Origin: DATFVJ01 sp963851085
GTDB taxonomy: Bacteria > Actinomycetota > Actinomycetes > Streptosporangiales > Streptosporangiaceae
NCBI GenBank assembly: GCA_963851085.1
Contig: CAWKNX010000012.1
Span: 57,039 to 121,038 of the forward strand
Length of the DNA stretch: 64,000 bases
Direction: 5' to 3'
In this document: in pieces, positions 8,637-17,492 of the stretch
How positions within the stretch are numbered: position 1 is the stretch's first letter
Layout: each line of letters starts with the position of its first letter
Program-made: the position numbers and the translations under genes
The notes under the pieces: generated by a model
What the model saw: only the letters and a program-made list of their open reading frames with translations
The model's database searches: none
Told to the model about the DNA's origin: nothing

Positions 8637-9117
8637 CCCGAGCATCGCCCCTGGTCCGGGCCGGGGGATCATACAGATCGCATGGCCTTGCCGCTGTGCC
8701 GGAAACCGGTCACCTCAAGGGACCTGGGTCTGTGTGGATGACTCCGCGAGTTAATCATGCCGTACGGCGCGTCGGCCGCATTGTGCGAGGTGACCAGCGG
8801 CCGATCATCGTGTTCTGCCTTTAGACAAGCCGTCGAAGAAGCTGCGCATCTCCTCGCGCAGGGAGAGCCTGCCCCGTCGGGTACCCGGTGGGGGTAGGGG
8901 CTATCCGTCCCGGCCGGACAGGACTCACGGCTCTACCTCCGGCTGTCGCTGGGTGGGCATGTTGAGTGTGCACCAGAGGTGTCCGTGCCAGGCGACAGAA
9001 AGCTTCACGGGAAATCGACGCCGGGGTGCCGCTGCTGTGATCGGCGGCGGCACCCGGGTGCGGCTATTTTCTGGTGCGGTCGTGAGCGGAGAACGATAAG
9101 AGGCAAGAGGGCGCGAC
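8637..9117. other. Intergenic region before copZ
   Basis: No gene is supported. It holds the second CsoR-like site (8882-8896). No recognisable sigma-70 boxes were seen. The copZ start has an upstream purine-rich stretch, AAGAGGCAAGAGG. Confidence 0.5.
8882..8896 (+). promoter_or_regulatory. CsoR-like copper operator, site 2
   Basis: Same architecture as site 1: TACCC, five bases, GGGTA. It lies about 220 bp before copZ and would place copZ-copA under the same copper repressor. Confidence 0.55.
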
Positions 9118-9339
9118 ATGGCAGCGACGATCTACGCGGTGACCGGGATGACGTGCGAGCACTGTGTGCGCGCGGTCACGCAGGAGCTGGGGAGCCTCGG
9201 CGGCGTGCGCGGGGTGACGGTCGATCTGGTCCCCGGCGGGCAGTCCCGGGTAACGGTGACAAGTGACGCACCGGTCGCAGACCAGGCGGTCGCCGCGGCG
9301 CTTGATGAGGCCGGGGAGTACCGCGTGGCCGCGGCCTGA
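9118..9339 (+). CDS. copZ: CopZ-type copper chaperone (HMA domain)
   Basis: A 73-residue single heavy-metal-associated domain. The metal site is GMTCEHC (Cys about residues 13 and 16) after strand 1, with the beta-alpha-beta-beta-alpha-beta pattern of Atx1/CopZ proteins. It shuttles Cu(I) in the cytosol to the P-type ATPase encoded 87 bp downstream. The ATG follows AAGAGGCAAGAGG. The copZ-copA order and the CsoR-like sites upstream support copper as the metal. Confidence 0.9.
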   Translation: MAATIYAVTGMTCEHCVRAVTQELGSLGGVRGVTVDLVPGGQSRVTVTSDAPVADQAVAAALDEAGEYRVAAA

Positions 9340-9426
9340 CCGCAGCGCGGCGAACGGGCCGGAATCCAGCCGCCCTGGGGCGCGCGGCGGGCCCGGCAGG
9401 CAGCACCTGGAGTTTGGAATGAGCCG

Positions 9427-11838
9427 ATGAGCACGGTTACCGATGACCGGCCGGCCGGAGCACCGGGCGGCGCCGGGCGCTGCGTGGACCTCGCGATCGG
9501 GGGGATGACGTGTGCGTCGTGTGCGGCGCGGGTGGAGAAGAAGCTCAACCGGCTCGACGGCGTTGCCGCGACGGTCAATTTCGCCACCGAGCGGGCGCGG
9601 GTGAGCTTTCCGGCCGGCGTCAGCACGGATGAGCTGATCGCGGTCGTCGAGCAGGCCGGCTACACGGCGGTCCTGCCCGCTGCCCAGCCGGTGGAGCCGG
9701 AGCTGGAAGCTGGCGGGCGGGCCCGCGATCAGGATGAGGCGGACTCGCTGTGGCAGCGGCTGCTGGTGTCGGCGGCGCTGGCCGCGCCGGTGGTGGTGCT
9801 CGCGATGGTGCCGGCGGCGCAGTTCCGCAACTGGCAGTGGCTGTCGCTGACCCTGGCCTCCCCGGTGGCGGTGTGGGGGGCGTGGCCGTTCCACCGCGCG
9901 GCCTTCACTAATGCCCGGCACCGGGCGGCGACCATGGACACCCTGATCTCGGCCGGGGTGAGCGCCGCCTACCTTTGGTCGCTGTACGCGCTGTTCTTCG
10001 GCGACGCCGGGCAGCCGGGGCTGCGTACCGGCTTTGCCCTGCTGGCCCGCGGCGCTGCGGCGGAGGCCATCTACCTCGACGTGGCCGCCGGGGTCACGGT
10101 GCTGATCCTCACCGGCCGCTACCTGGAGGCCCGCGCGAAGCGGCGCTCGGGTGCCGCGCTGCGGGCGCTGCTTTCGATGGGCGCGAAGGAGGTCGCGGCG
10201 CTGCGGGACGGCCAGGAGGTACGGATCCCGGTGGCGCAGCTCACGATCGGGGACCAGTTTGTGGTGCGGCCGGGGGAGAAAATCGCGACCGACGGCGTCG
10301 TCGAAGCCGGCAGCTCCGCGGTCGACACCTCGATGCTCACCGGTGAGCCGGTGCCGGTGGAGGTCACGGCCGGCGACCCGGTGACCGGCTCATGCGTGAA
10401 CACCAGCGGCCGGCTGGTGGTGCGGGCGACGCGGGTCGGCGCTGGTACCCAGCTCGCCCAGATCGCCCGGCTGGTGGCGGACGCGCAGACGGGTAAGGCG
10501 CCGGTGCAGCGGCTGGCGGACCGGGTGTCGGCGGTCTTCGTCCCGGTCGTGATCGCCGTCGCCGCCGTGACGTTGCTGGCGTGGCTGGCGGCCGGGCAGC
10601 CTGCCGTGGCCGCGTTCACCGCCGCGGTCGCCGTGCTGATCATCGCCTGCCCGTGTGCGCTGGGGCTCGCCACACCGACGGCCCTGCTGGTCGGCACGGG
10701 CCGGGGCGCCCAGCTGGGCATCCTGATCAAAGGTCCGGAGGTGCTGGAATCCACCCGCACCATCGACACCGTGGTGCTGGACAAGACGGGCACCATCACC
10801 AGCGGGCGGATCAGCCTGACCGGCGTCCTCGCCGCGCCCGGCGAAGACCGGGCCGGGCTGCTGCGCCTCGCCGGGGCGGTCGAGCACGCCTCCGAGCACC
10901 CGATCGCCGCGGCCATCGCCACCGGTGCCAGGAAACGGCTCGGCGCCGGCCTGCCCGCCGTGCAGAGTTTCACCAATCACCCGGGCCGCGGCGTTTCCGG
11001 TGTCGCCGACGGTCACGCCGTGCTGGCCGGCCGCCGCAGCTGGCTGGAATCGCAGTGGGCGCAGCCGGTCCCGGCCGGCCTGGCCGCGCGGGCCGAAGAA
11101 GCCGAAGCCGCCGGCCAGACCGTCGTCTACGCCGGCTGGGACGGCCGCGTCCGCGGCGTGTTCGTGGTGTCCGACACCGTGAAGCCGACCTCGGCCGAAG
11201 CGGTCGCCACGCTGCGCGGGATGGGATTGTCACCGGTGCTGCTCACCGGCGACAACGCCCGCGCCGCACGGGCGGTAGCCGCGCAGGTCGGCATCGACGA
11301 GGTGATCGCGCAGGTGCTGCCGGCCGGCAAGGTGGACGTGATCAAGCAGCTGCAGGACACCGGCCGGGTGGTCGCCATGGTCGGCGACGGCGTGAACGAC
11401 GCGGCCGCGCTCGCCCAGGCCGACCTCGGACTGGCGATGGGCACCGGCACCGACGTTGCCATCGAGGCCAGCGACCTGACCCTGGTCCGCGGTGACCTGC
11501 GGGCGGTGCCCGACGCGATCGGCCTGTCCCGCCGGACCCTGCGCACGATCAAGGGAAACCTGTTCTGGGCGTTCGCCTACAACGTCGCCGCGATCCCGCT
11601 CGCCGCCTTCGGGCTGCTCAACCCGCTGATCTCCGGCGCCGCGATGGCCTTCAGCTCCGTATTCGTCGTGTCCAACAGCCTGCGGCTACGCCGCTTCCAC
11701 CCGGCCCCTGGCCAGCCGCACACCACTGAGCAGCACACCACCCAGTGGAGCAGGATGTGGGCGAGTTCGTGGGTCAGGGCCGGTTGGCGATGGTGTAGCC
11801 CTTCCCGCGGAGCCGGGCGGCGAGCCCGGCCCGGCTGA
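9427..11838 (+). CDS. copA: Copper-exporting P1B-type ATPase CopA
   Basis: Membrane ATPase that pumps Cu(I) out, about 803 residues. Seen in order: N-terminal HMA domain with GMTCASC (C29, C32), transmembrane helices, the TGEP actuator motif, the CPC metal site (C408-P409-C410), the DKTG phosphorylation site (D452), the HP motif SEHPIAAAI, GDGVNDAA (D654, D658), and the M7/M8 helices with YNVAAIPLAA and SSVFVVSNSLRL. These mark a P1B-1 Cu(I) transporter. Odd: family members usually end just after SNSLRLRRF; here about 45 further residues, rich in Ser, Arg and Trp, read over a fragment on the other strand. The original stop was probably lost by rearrangement. Confidence 0.93.
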   Translation: MSTVTDDRPAGAPGGAGRCVDLAIGGMTCASCAARVEKKLNRLDGVAATVNFATERARVSFPAGVSTDELIAVVEQAGYTAVLPAAQPVEPELEAGGRARDQDEADSLWQRLLVSAALAAPVVVLAMVPAAQFRNWQWLSLTLASPVAVWGAWPFHRAAFTNARHRAATMDTLISAGVSAAYLWSLYALFFGDAGQPGLRTGFALLARGAAAEAIYLDVAAGVTVLILTGRYLEARAKRRSGAALRALLSMGAKEVAALRDGQEVRIPVAQLTIGDQFVVRPGEKIATDGVVEAGSSAVDTSMLTGEPVPVEVTAGDPVTGSCVNTSGRLVVRATRVGAGTQLAQIARLVADAQTGKAPVQRLADRVSAVFVPVVIAVAAVTLLAWLAAGQPAVAAFTAAVAVLIIACPCALGLATPTALLVGTGRGAQLGILIKGPEVLESTRTIDTVVLDKTGTITSGRISLTGVLAAPGEDRAGLLRLAGAVEHASEHPIAAAIATGARKRLGAGLPAVQSFTNHPGRGVSGVADGHAVLAGRRSWLESQWAQPVPAGLAARAEEAEAAGQTVVYAGWDGRVRGVFVVSDTVKPTSAEAVATLRGMGLSPVLLTGDNARAARAVAAQVGIDEVIAQVLPAGKVDVIKQLQDTGRVVAMVGDGVNDAAALAQADLGLAMGTGTDVAIEASDLTLVRGDLRAVPDAIGLSRRTLRTIKGNLFWAFAYNVAAIPLAAFGLLNPLISGAAMAFSSVFVVSNSLRLRRFHPAPGQPHTTEQHTTQWSRMWASSWVRAGWRWCSPSRGAGRRARPG

Positions 11839-12240
11839 GCTGCTCGCCGTCACGCCGGGCGGCGGCGACGATGCGGCTGGCCGCGTCCACCAGGGTGTGG
11901 CCGTCGCCGTGGCCGGACGGCGGCCTTCCGGCGGGGTGACGCGCGGGCTGGCCGGTCCTGGGCGCGGTGGACCGGCCGGACAGGCTGGGGTGCTGGTGGC
12001 GGCGGTCCTGGGACCGGCCGCTGGAGGGTGCACCGGGTGGGCGTGCCACGCCGCGTGAGCCGTTAGGGATCATGGTGGTGGGGCGGTGCCCGGGTGGCGG
12101 TACGGCGGGGCTGGCGGTGATGAGGCTCGCGATCACGGCCTGGGCGGCGCGCGGGGTGGAGTAGTCGAGCCCGGCCAGCGTGGGGTGAGCGTGCGGACCT
12201 GGACCTGGCGCAGCACCTCGGCCGCGACCACGGTGCGGCG
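11774..12240 (-). pseudogene. C-terminal gene fragment, perhaps DUF2637/SpdB-like
   Basis: The frame that stops at 11774 ends with HTLVDAASRIVAAARRDG and LSRAGLAARLRGKGYTIANR, a helix pair like the C-terminal DNA-binding-like tail of plasmid-transfer DUF2637 proteins. Upstream the frame turns into low-complexity Pro/Arg and no proper start is evident. It overlaps the odd tail of copA on the other strand. Identification is weak. Confidence 0.3.
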
Positions 12241-12555
12241 CTACCTGGCGGGATGGCGGCGCTGCTCGGGCCGGGCGGGAACGATGATTGTTGCGGCCGG
12301 TTCGTTGGCGGGCTCGGCGGGAAGGCCGAGGATCTGGCAGCGATCCAGGCCGTGGCGCGCCCAAAGTGCTGCGGTCCAGGCGCAGAGCAGGGCGCCGATC
12401 AGGTCTTCGCGGTGCTTGTAGGCCGAATCGCTGAGCGGCGACGGTTCAGTGGCCAACTGCCTGGTGACTGGGCAGGACTGAAGCCGCAGCGGCGGGTCGG
12501 CCGCCGCTAGCTGGCTGAGCCTGCTGATCAGGGTGTCGCAGTTCGCCGCGCGCTC
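12241..12555 (-). pseudogene. DUF429-domain protein, C-terminal fragment
   Basis: The open frame ending at 12241 reads SAYKHREDLIGALLCAWTAA then LWARHGLDRCQILGL and ATIIVPARPEQRR. This is the C-terminal signature of DUF429 proteins (predicted nuclease-like, RNase-H-fold). The N-terminal two thirds are absent; upstream the frame runs into the ABC permease gene. Confidence 0.6.
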
Positions 12556-12638
12556 AAGCCGCCACTGAGCAACCGGGCGCCGCGGCGGCTTCCGCTTGTA
12601 GCGCGGACCCCCGGGCCGGCTGGTAACAGCCTCGTCGG

Positions 12639-13859
12639 CTAGCGCCGCGCGGGCTGCGGCCGCGCGGATTCGCCGCGCCAGGCTTCGCGCAGGCGGAGCC
12701 GTGCGCCGGTGCGCAGAACCGCGTTCCGGTAGAGCCGGGCACCGACGCGGAACAGGCCGTAGATCCCGCCGAGCATGAGGACCACCGCGACCACCAGCTG
12801 CCAGGCCGGAACGTTCACGAGGGAGGCGCGCAGCGGCATGATCATGGGCGCCGACGGCGGCAGCATGGACAAGATGGTGACCCATCCCGCGCCGGGGTTG
12901 GCCATCGCGATGAACGCGAGGGCATAGATGCCCAGGAGCAAGGCGATGATCGGGCCCGCAGCGGCCTGCGCATCCTCGGCTCGGGATGCCAGGCTGCCCA
13001 GGCTGCCGTAGAGCATGCTGTAGAACGCGTAGCCGAGCACGAACCACAACACCAGCGCCGGAATCGCTGCGTAGGTGCCCGGCGGCACGCCGGATGGCCG
13101 GGTGACCAGGAGCGTGGCCGCAGCTGCAGCCGCCACGGTGACGAACTGGCCGAGCCCGGCCAGCCCGATCCCGGCGATCTTGCCGCCCAGCAGCGATGGC
13201 GGCGGCAGGCGGGACAGCAGGACCTCCACCACCCGGCTTGATTTCTCCTCGACGACCCCGGTCAGGACGTAGCCGCCGTACACGGTGATCGCCATGAACA
13301 TCAAGATCACCCCGACGGAGGCGATGATCTCCCGGGCTGTCCGCTGGCTCTGGCTGTGCAACTGGGTCACGGTGACCCGCACCGGTGCCAGCAGCCTTGC
13401 GGTGGCGTCAGCGGGCAGGCCGAGGCTCGCCGCCCGCTGGGTGATGATGGCCTGCTGGACCGCCGCGTTCAGCACCGGGCTCAGGGTGGAGTTGGGGCGT
13501 GCCTTCCAGATGATTTCGCCACCGGCCACCAGCGCGGCGGTAACACTCCCGTGCTCGACCGACCGGACCGCGGCGGCCCGGTCGGCGACCGTCACGGCCG
13601 TGACCTGAAGCCCGGCGGCGTTGCCGTGCGCGCGCACGGCGGCTGCCGTCGCCGGTGGCGCCTGCGCGGCGACTGCGACGGTGAAGTGCTGTGCGCGGCC
13701 GATCAGCGCTGCGGGTATCGCAATGCCGGCCACGGTGGCAACCAGCAGGATGATGGTGGACACGCGGAACGCCGTGCTGCGCGCCCGCACGACCAGCTCG
13801 CGCCGCGCGACCAGCATGAGGCCCGAAAAGACCCGCGCCCGGCCGGCGTCCCCGCTCAT
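12639..13859 (-). CDS. ABC-2 type permease (NatB-like)
   Basis: Membrane subunit of an exporter, 406 residues. It has an N-terminal transmembrane helix (STIILLVATVAGIAIPAAL), a large extracytoplasmic loop (about 55-180) and five or more C-terminal helices, the NatB/ABC-2 topology. The EEKSSRVVEVLLSRL segment after the second helix is the ABC-2 signature contact with the ATPase. The ATG at 13859 overlaps the stop of the ATPase gene (ATGA), so the two subunits are co-translated. The substrate is unknown; relatives export Na+ or drugs. Confidence 0.88.
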   Translation of the reverse strand: MSGDAGRARVFSGLMLVARRELVVRARSTAFRVSTIILLVATVAGIAIPAALIGRAQHFTVAVAAQAPPATAAAVRAHGNAAGLQVTAVTVADRAAAVRSVEHGSVTAALVAGGEIIWKARPNSTLSPVLNAAVQQAIITQRAASLGLPADATARLLAPVRVTVTQLHSQSQRTAREIIASVGVILMFMAITVYGGYVLTGVVEEKSSRVVEVLLSRLPPPSLLGGKIAGIGLAGLGQFVTVAAAAAATLLVTRPSGVPPGTYAAIPALVLWFVLGYAFYSMLYGSLGSLASRAEDAQAAAGPIIALLLGIYALAFIAMANPGAGWVTILSMLPPSAPMIMPLRASLVNVPAWQLVVAVVLMLGGIYGLFRVGARLYRNAVLRTGARLRLREAWRGESARPQPARR

Positions 13860-14794
13860 TGCCGCACCGCCGCGCGGAAAATCTCACTCAGCGAGGGTGG
13901 CTCAAAGTTGAACCGCACCACCTCGGCCGTTGATCTCGCTCCGGCCAGTACCTTCTCCAGATTAACCGAACGGTCGACGGTGAGCCGCACCCGCCGCGAA
14001 TCGCCGTCCACCACCTGGGCGCCGGGCAAGGCCGGCGCCCATCGCTCCCACCAGCGCTCCCCGGCGTCCCGGGCCAGCGTCACCTCCAGGCGCCGCCGCG
14101 GTGCGCGCGCCCGCAGCTCGCTCAGCCGCCCGGCGAGCACGACGCGGCCCTTGTCGAGGATCACCACGTCCTCGCACAGGTGCTCGACCAGATCCAGCTG
14201 ATGGCTGGAGAAAAGCACCGTCGTGCCCGCGTCGCACAGTTCATGCATCAGCGCGGCGAGCGCGTCGACAGCGATCGGGTCAAGCCCGGCGAACGGCTCG
14301 TCGAGCACCAGCAGGCCGGGGTCGTGCACGAGCGCGACCGCGAGCTGGACGCGCTGCTGGTTGCCGTGCGACAGCCGGTCGACGCGGCTGTCCTCCCGGC
14401 CAGCCAGCCCAAGGCGGTCCATCCAGCGGGCAGCGGCCGCCGCGGCGTCGCTGGTGCTGAGCCCGCTGATCCGGCCGAAGTAGGCGATCTGCTCCCCCAC
14501 CCGCATGGTGGGGTAAAGGCCCCGTTCCTCCGGCATGTACCCGAACCGCCGCCAGCAGCGCGAGTCAACTGGGCGTCCGCGCCACCGCACCGTGCCGCCA
14601 TCCGGCAGCACCAAGCCGAACAGCGTTCGCATCACTGTGGTCTTGCCGGCGCCGTTCGGGCCGAGCAGCCCAACCAGGTGACCGGCCGGGACCTGCAGGC
14701 TGCACCCGTCCAGCGCCACCACGTCGCCGTAGCGCTTCACCAGACCCGTCACTTCGAGCATGGGCAACCCGGCGGATTCGGCCGATCTGCTCAT
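13856..14794 (-). CDS. ABC transporter ATP-binding protein
   Basis: Cytoplasmic ATPase of the ABC-2 exporter, 312 residues from ATG 14794 (MSRSAESAG); ATG 14761 (MLEVTGLVKRYGD) is the alternative and gives the more usual N-terminus. Walker A is GPNGAGKTT, the signature is LSHGNQQR, Walker B is LLVLDEPFAGLD, and the switch His is in SSHQLD. A DUF4162-like C-terminal domain follows (about 215-312). The gene overlaps its permease by 4 bp. A longer open frame upstream to 15091 looks non-coding. Confidence 0.9.
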   Translation of the reverse strand: MSRSAESAGLPMLEVTGLVKRYGDVVALDGCSLQVPAGHLVGLLGPNGAGKTTVMRTLFGLVLPDGGTVRWRGRPVDSRCWRRFGYMPEERGLYPTMRVGEQIAYFGRISGLSTSDAAAAAARWMDRLGLAGREDSRVDRLSHGNQQRVQLAVALVHDPGLLVLDEPFAGLDPIAVDALAALMHELCDAGTTVLFSSHQLDLVEHLCEDVVILDKGRVVLAGRLSELRARAPRRRLEVTLARDAGERWWERWAPALPGAQVVDGDSRRVRLTVDRSVNLEKVLAGARSTAEVVRFNFEPPSLSEIFRAAVRQ

Positions 14795-15214
14795 ATCCCG
14801 ACTGTCGGTCGGCGGAACCGACCCCGCCAGGGGACAACGTCCCGGATCGCTTCTGGCCGCGGGCCGGCGCGCCCGGGCCGCAGCGCTCGCGCATCCATCA
14901 GCTAATCGCGTTGCTGGCTGGGTCGGGGTCGTCCGGGTCCTCGTTTGGTTCGGTGTGGTGCAGGTGGCGGCAAGCTGGCTGAGCTGCGCGCCGCCGAGCT
15001 GCGCTTCACCGCCGAGACCGAAGGCCGCGACCGAGGAGGCCATACCCGAGATATACGGTAGCCAGCCCGCGGTTGGACTCAGCTGAACCATCGCCTCGGC
15101 AGCTCTTGGCCGTCCTTCTGCTACCGGCTCGCAACCCCGCGGAACCCGTGATGATCCTCGCGCGCGCCAGGCTGAACGCTAGACACCGATCTTCAGCAAC
15201 GAGGCGCGGAGGGC
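14795..15214. other. Intergenic region without recognisable gene
   Basis: Divergent space between the ABC ATPase (minus) and the DUF7455-like gene (plus). Short open frames exist on both strands but none shows a known motif. It should carry both promoters; no clear boxes were seen. Confidence 0.4.
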
Positions 15215-15454
15215 ATGACTGTGACCAGAAACTGCGATGCTGACGCCAACCCAATCCGCGCCTACGTCCGGGTCCACCGGAATGGCCGTACGCTCGACTT
15301 CTGCGCACATCATTACGGTGTTCATGCTCCTGCGCTCGTGCGTGGCGGCTGGGACATCGTCGACGATGCCCGTAGTGAGCTGAATGAAAACAATCTGAAG
15401 GATGCGCCGCGTAGGTCCGTCAGCGAGGCGCTGAACATCCTGGCCAGCGAGTAG
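15215..15454 (+). CDS. Small DUF7455-like protein
   Basis: A 79-residue cytoplasmic protein. The core AYVRVHRNGRTLDFCAHHYG resembles actinobacterial DUF7455 proteins, which pair an N-terminal Cys-rich knuckle with FCxHH near the middle. Here the second half (C-x-H-H) is intact, but the first knuckle keeps a single Cys (RNCDADANP) rather than CxxC, so metal binding may be weakened. The C-terminal 35 residues are acidic then helical (SVSEALNILASE). The function of the family is unknown. Confidence 0.6.
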   Translation: MTVTRNCDADANPIRAYVRVHRNGRTLDFCAHHYGVHAPALVRGGWDIVDDARSELNENNLKDAPRRSVSEALNILASE

Positions 15455-15584
15455 ACAGCACAAACCATGGACTCCGTGGCGGCGGCCATGCACATTCCGT
15501 TGAAGGCGCTTTGGATGGTGCCGGTGCCGGTCGGAACGGGTCCCGCCGCCGGCCGCGATCTTGTCGGCCGCTCCGGCCGCGCTG

Positions 15585-16016
15585 TCACCGGGCACCTGCC
15601 GGGATGGGCGGGAGTGACACAGCCACATACACGGTCTTGCCGCTGCCGTTGCTGTCAGCCACGACGCCCCGCGCGCCGCCGTACAGCTCGATCAGCCCGT
15701 CGATCAGCGCCAGGCCCCGGCCACGTTCATCGTCGACGGCAGGACACCGCCGGACCGGCCGACCGGCGCCGTCGTCGTGGACCTCAGCCCTCAGGTCGCC
15801 GCAGGCGCAGGACAGGCGGACCTCGATCTGGCCCTCTCCGTGCACCATGGCATTCGTCACCAGCTCACTGACGATGAGTGCGGCAAGATCGGTGTGCTCA
15901 CCAAGTCCCCAGCCCGCAAGTGCCTTACTGGCCTGCTCGCGGGCACGGCCGATCTGGACCGGCTCGGGGTCCAGCCGGTATCTCACAGCGAGGTCGTCCG
16001 GTACGGTCACCATCAT
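15585..16016 (-). CDS. ATP-binding protein, RsbW/SpoIIAB-like serine-kinase fold
   Basis: A 143-residue GHKL ATPase domain protein of the anti-sigma-factor kinase class that is widespread in Streptomyces-type genomes. The N box is LIVSELVTNAMVHG, the G1 box is VHDDGAG, and a G2-like segment is DERGRGLALID. Such proteins phosphorylate anti-anti-sigma factors or bind sigma factors. There is no sigma or STAS gene next door; downstream lies a decayed SAV2177-type methyltransferase on the same strand, a pairing often seen as separate genes. Confidence 0.85.
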   Translation of the reverse strand: MMVTVPDDLAVRYRLDPEPVQIGRAREQASKALAGWGLGEHTDLAALIVSELVTNAMVHGEGQIEVRLSCACGDLRAEVHDDGAGRPVRRCPAVDDERGRGLALIDGLIELYGGARGVVADSNGSGKTVYVAVSLPPIPAGAR

Positions 16017-16090
16017 TCACGGCTCCCTCGTGCCCGCCGCGCTGCCCGGTGCCTGGGGCGATCCGGCGGCCAGTCCGCCACGGTCAAGGT

Positions 16091-16558
16091 TCATCGCTGG
16101 TACCCGGCTCCGCCGTAGACCGCGATCAGTTCCGGATGCTCCCCGCCGTCGTGCGGGCCGTCGGGCCGCCACAGGGGAGCACGGACGAGGCCGGGTTCGA
16201 CGTTGCGGGCCAGGATCGCCTGGCTGTGCAGCACCGCGACAGGCGTCGTTGTCCACGTACACGACGCGGGCGCCCGGCCTGCTGGGCGATCTCGTGAACG
16301 TTGCCCATGGTCGGGATCCCGACGACATCGAGGAACTGCCGGATGCCCGCCTGCCCGGCCAGGTACCGCACCGCCCGCCCCCAGGAACGCCCGGTTGACG
16401 CGCATCGTCTCCCGGGCGTCCGGCCGCCTGGCCAGGAAATCCTCAGCAGCCGCCCGGTCGGCGTCAAAGTTGTGCGAGCCACCGAGCAGATAGTCGTAGA
16501 CGCGGGCAATATTCGGCCCTTCCCCCGCAAGACGTGGTTCCCCGGCCGCAGCGCGCAT
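16091..16558 (-). pseudogene. SAV2177/DUF574 SAM methyltransferase, frameshifted and shortened
   Basis: Three frames must be joined to read the family: ARVYDYLLGGSHNFDADR in the first, RAVRYLAGQAGIRQFLDVVG and then MGNVHEIAQQAG in the second, VVYVDND in the third, and finally DGGEHPELIAVYGGAG and a stop at 16091. About 100 residues between the VVYVDND strand and the C-terminal DGGEHPEL are also missing. At least three frameshifts plus a deletion make it a dead gene. The intact relative is at 57.4 kb. Confidence 0.8.
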
Positions 16559-16606
16559 CAGGACAGACCCAGGCCAGATCGGCCGGTCATCCCGCAACCG
16601 GGCCAA

Positions 16607-17492
16607 GAGCCATCACCGCGGTTCGCGCTCGCACCGGCGCGGCATGTCACCGGCGGTTCAGCTGGCCAGGGCGTCATGGCGGTCACGTCCTAAGAGGAAA
16701 GGTTCGGGTCGGCTGACGTTGACGCAACCACTTTGCCGAACGGTGACCCCAGCGTCACCTCCTGTGACGGGAACCTGCGTTTCCCGCCTCGCGAACTCAC
16801 AATCAACTGCGGAAACAATCTTGGCGAGTGTCATGCTTTCCCGCCGTCCGCTCGTGCGGTGTGGGACGCGGCCACCGGCGCCCCGCTCGGCGATCTAATA
16901 TCTCGGCGCGGACAGACCGAAACCGCACTCAGTAGCATCGGCTTGGCCGCGTCGGTGTTCGGCGTTGTCTTCCGCTTTCCAGCCACAGCTACGGCGGTGG
17001 GCCCGCGAGACCGGCGCGTTCTCCATAACCGTGGCGGCAGGCACGAGCGCGCATACTGTCGCGGCATCGATCGCCGGGCACGCTGCGGGGATCGTGGTGT
17101 AGACAGCGCTTCGCACCGGCACCGGGTGCGCCGGTGGGGGTGCGGCGCCCGGGCGGCCTGCCGATGACGAGGCGCAGCCTTGCCCACCTCATCGCCAGGC
17201 ACCACATCACCGTCCCGCCCCAAACCAGCGCCGCTGGGACACGGTTCGCCGGTCACCTCGGCCTTTTCGATCTCTCCGGTCATCGCTCGTGGGCAGGGTG
17301 GCCCTCGTTGCGCGGCAGCGTCCAGCCGAGCCTGGCAGTCCAACGAAAGGCCAGTCACCTCCGGTCCTGGGAAACTCTGTTTCCCGCGATCCAACGAGCG
17401 CCACTCTCCAGGAATCCGCTCACCCGCGACGCGCCATTCCCGGTAGAGGCCAGCGGTAGACGCAGAGCGACTCATCCGCTACTAATACGGGA
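16607..17492. other. Decayed region without an intact gene
   Basis: About 890 bp with no convincing gene. On the plus strand AVWDAATGAPLGDLI near 16855 resembles the end of one WD40 blade, and another frame reads ITVAAGTSAHTVAASIAGHA near 17020, which could be a scrap of a membrane protein. Neither continues. Confidence 0.35.

Noticed and set aside
8925..9119. 64-codon minus-strand frame upstream of copZ
   Set aside because: It occupies the probable copZ promoter region and shows no motif.
16845..16900. WD40 gene
   Set aside because: Only one blade end (AVWDAATGAPLGD) is visible; not enough for a feature.
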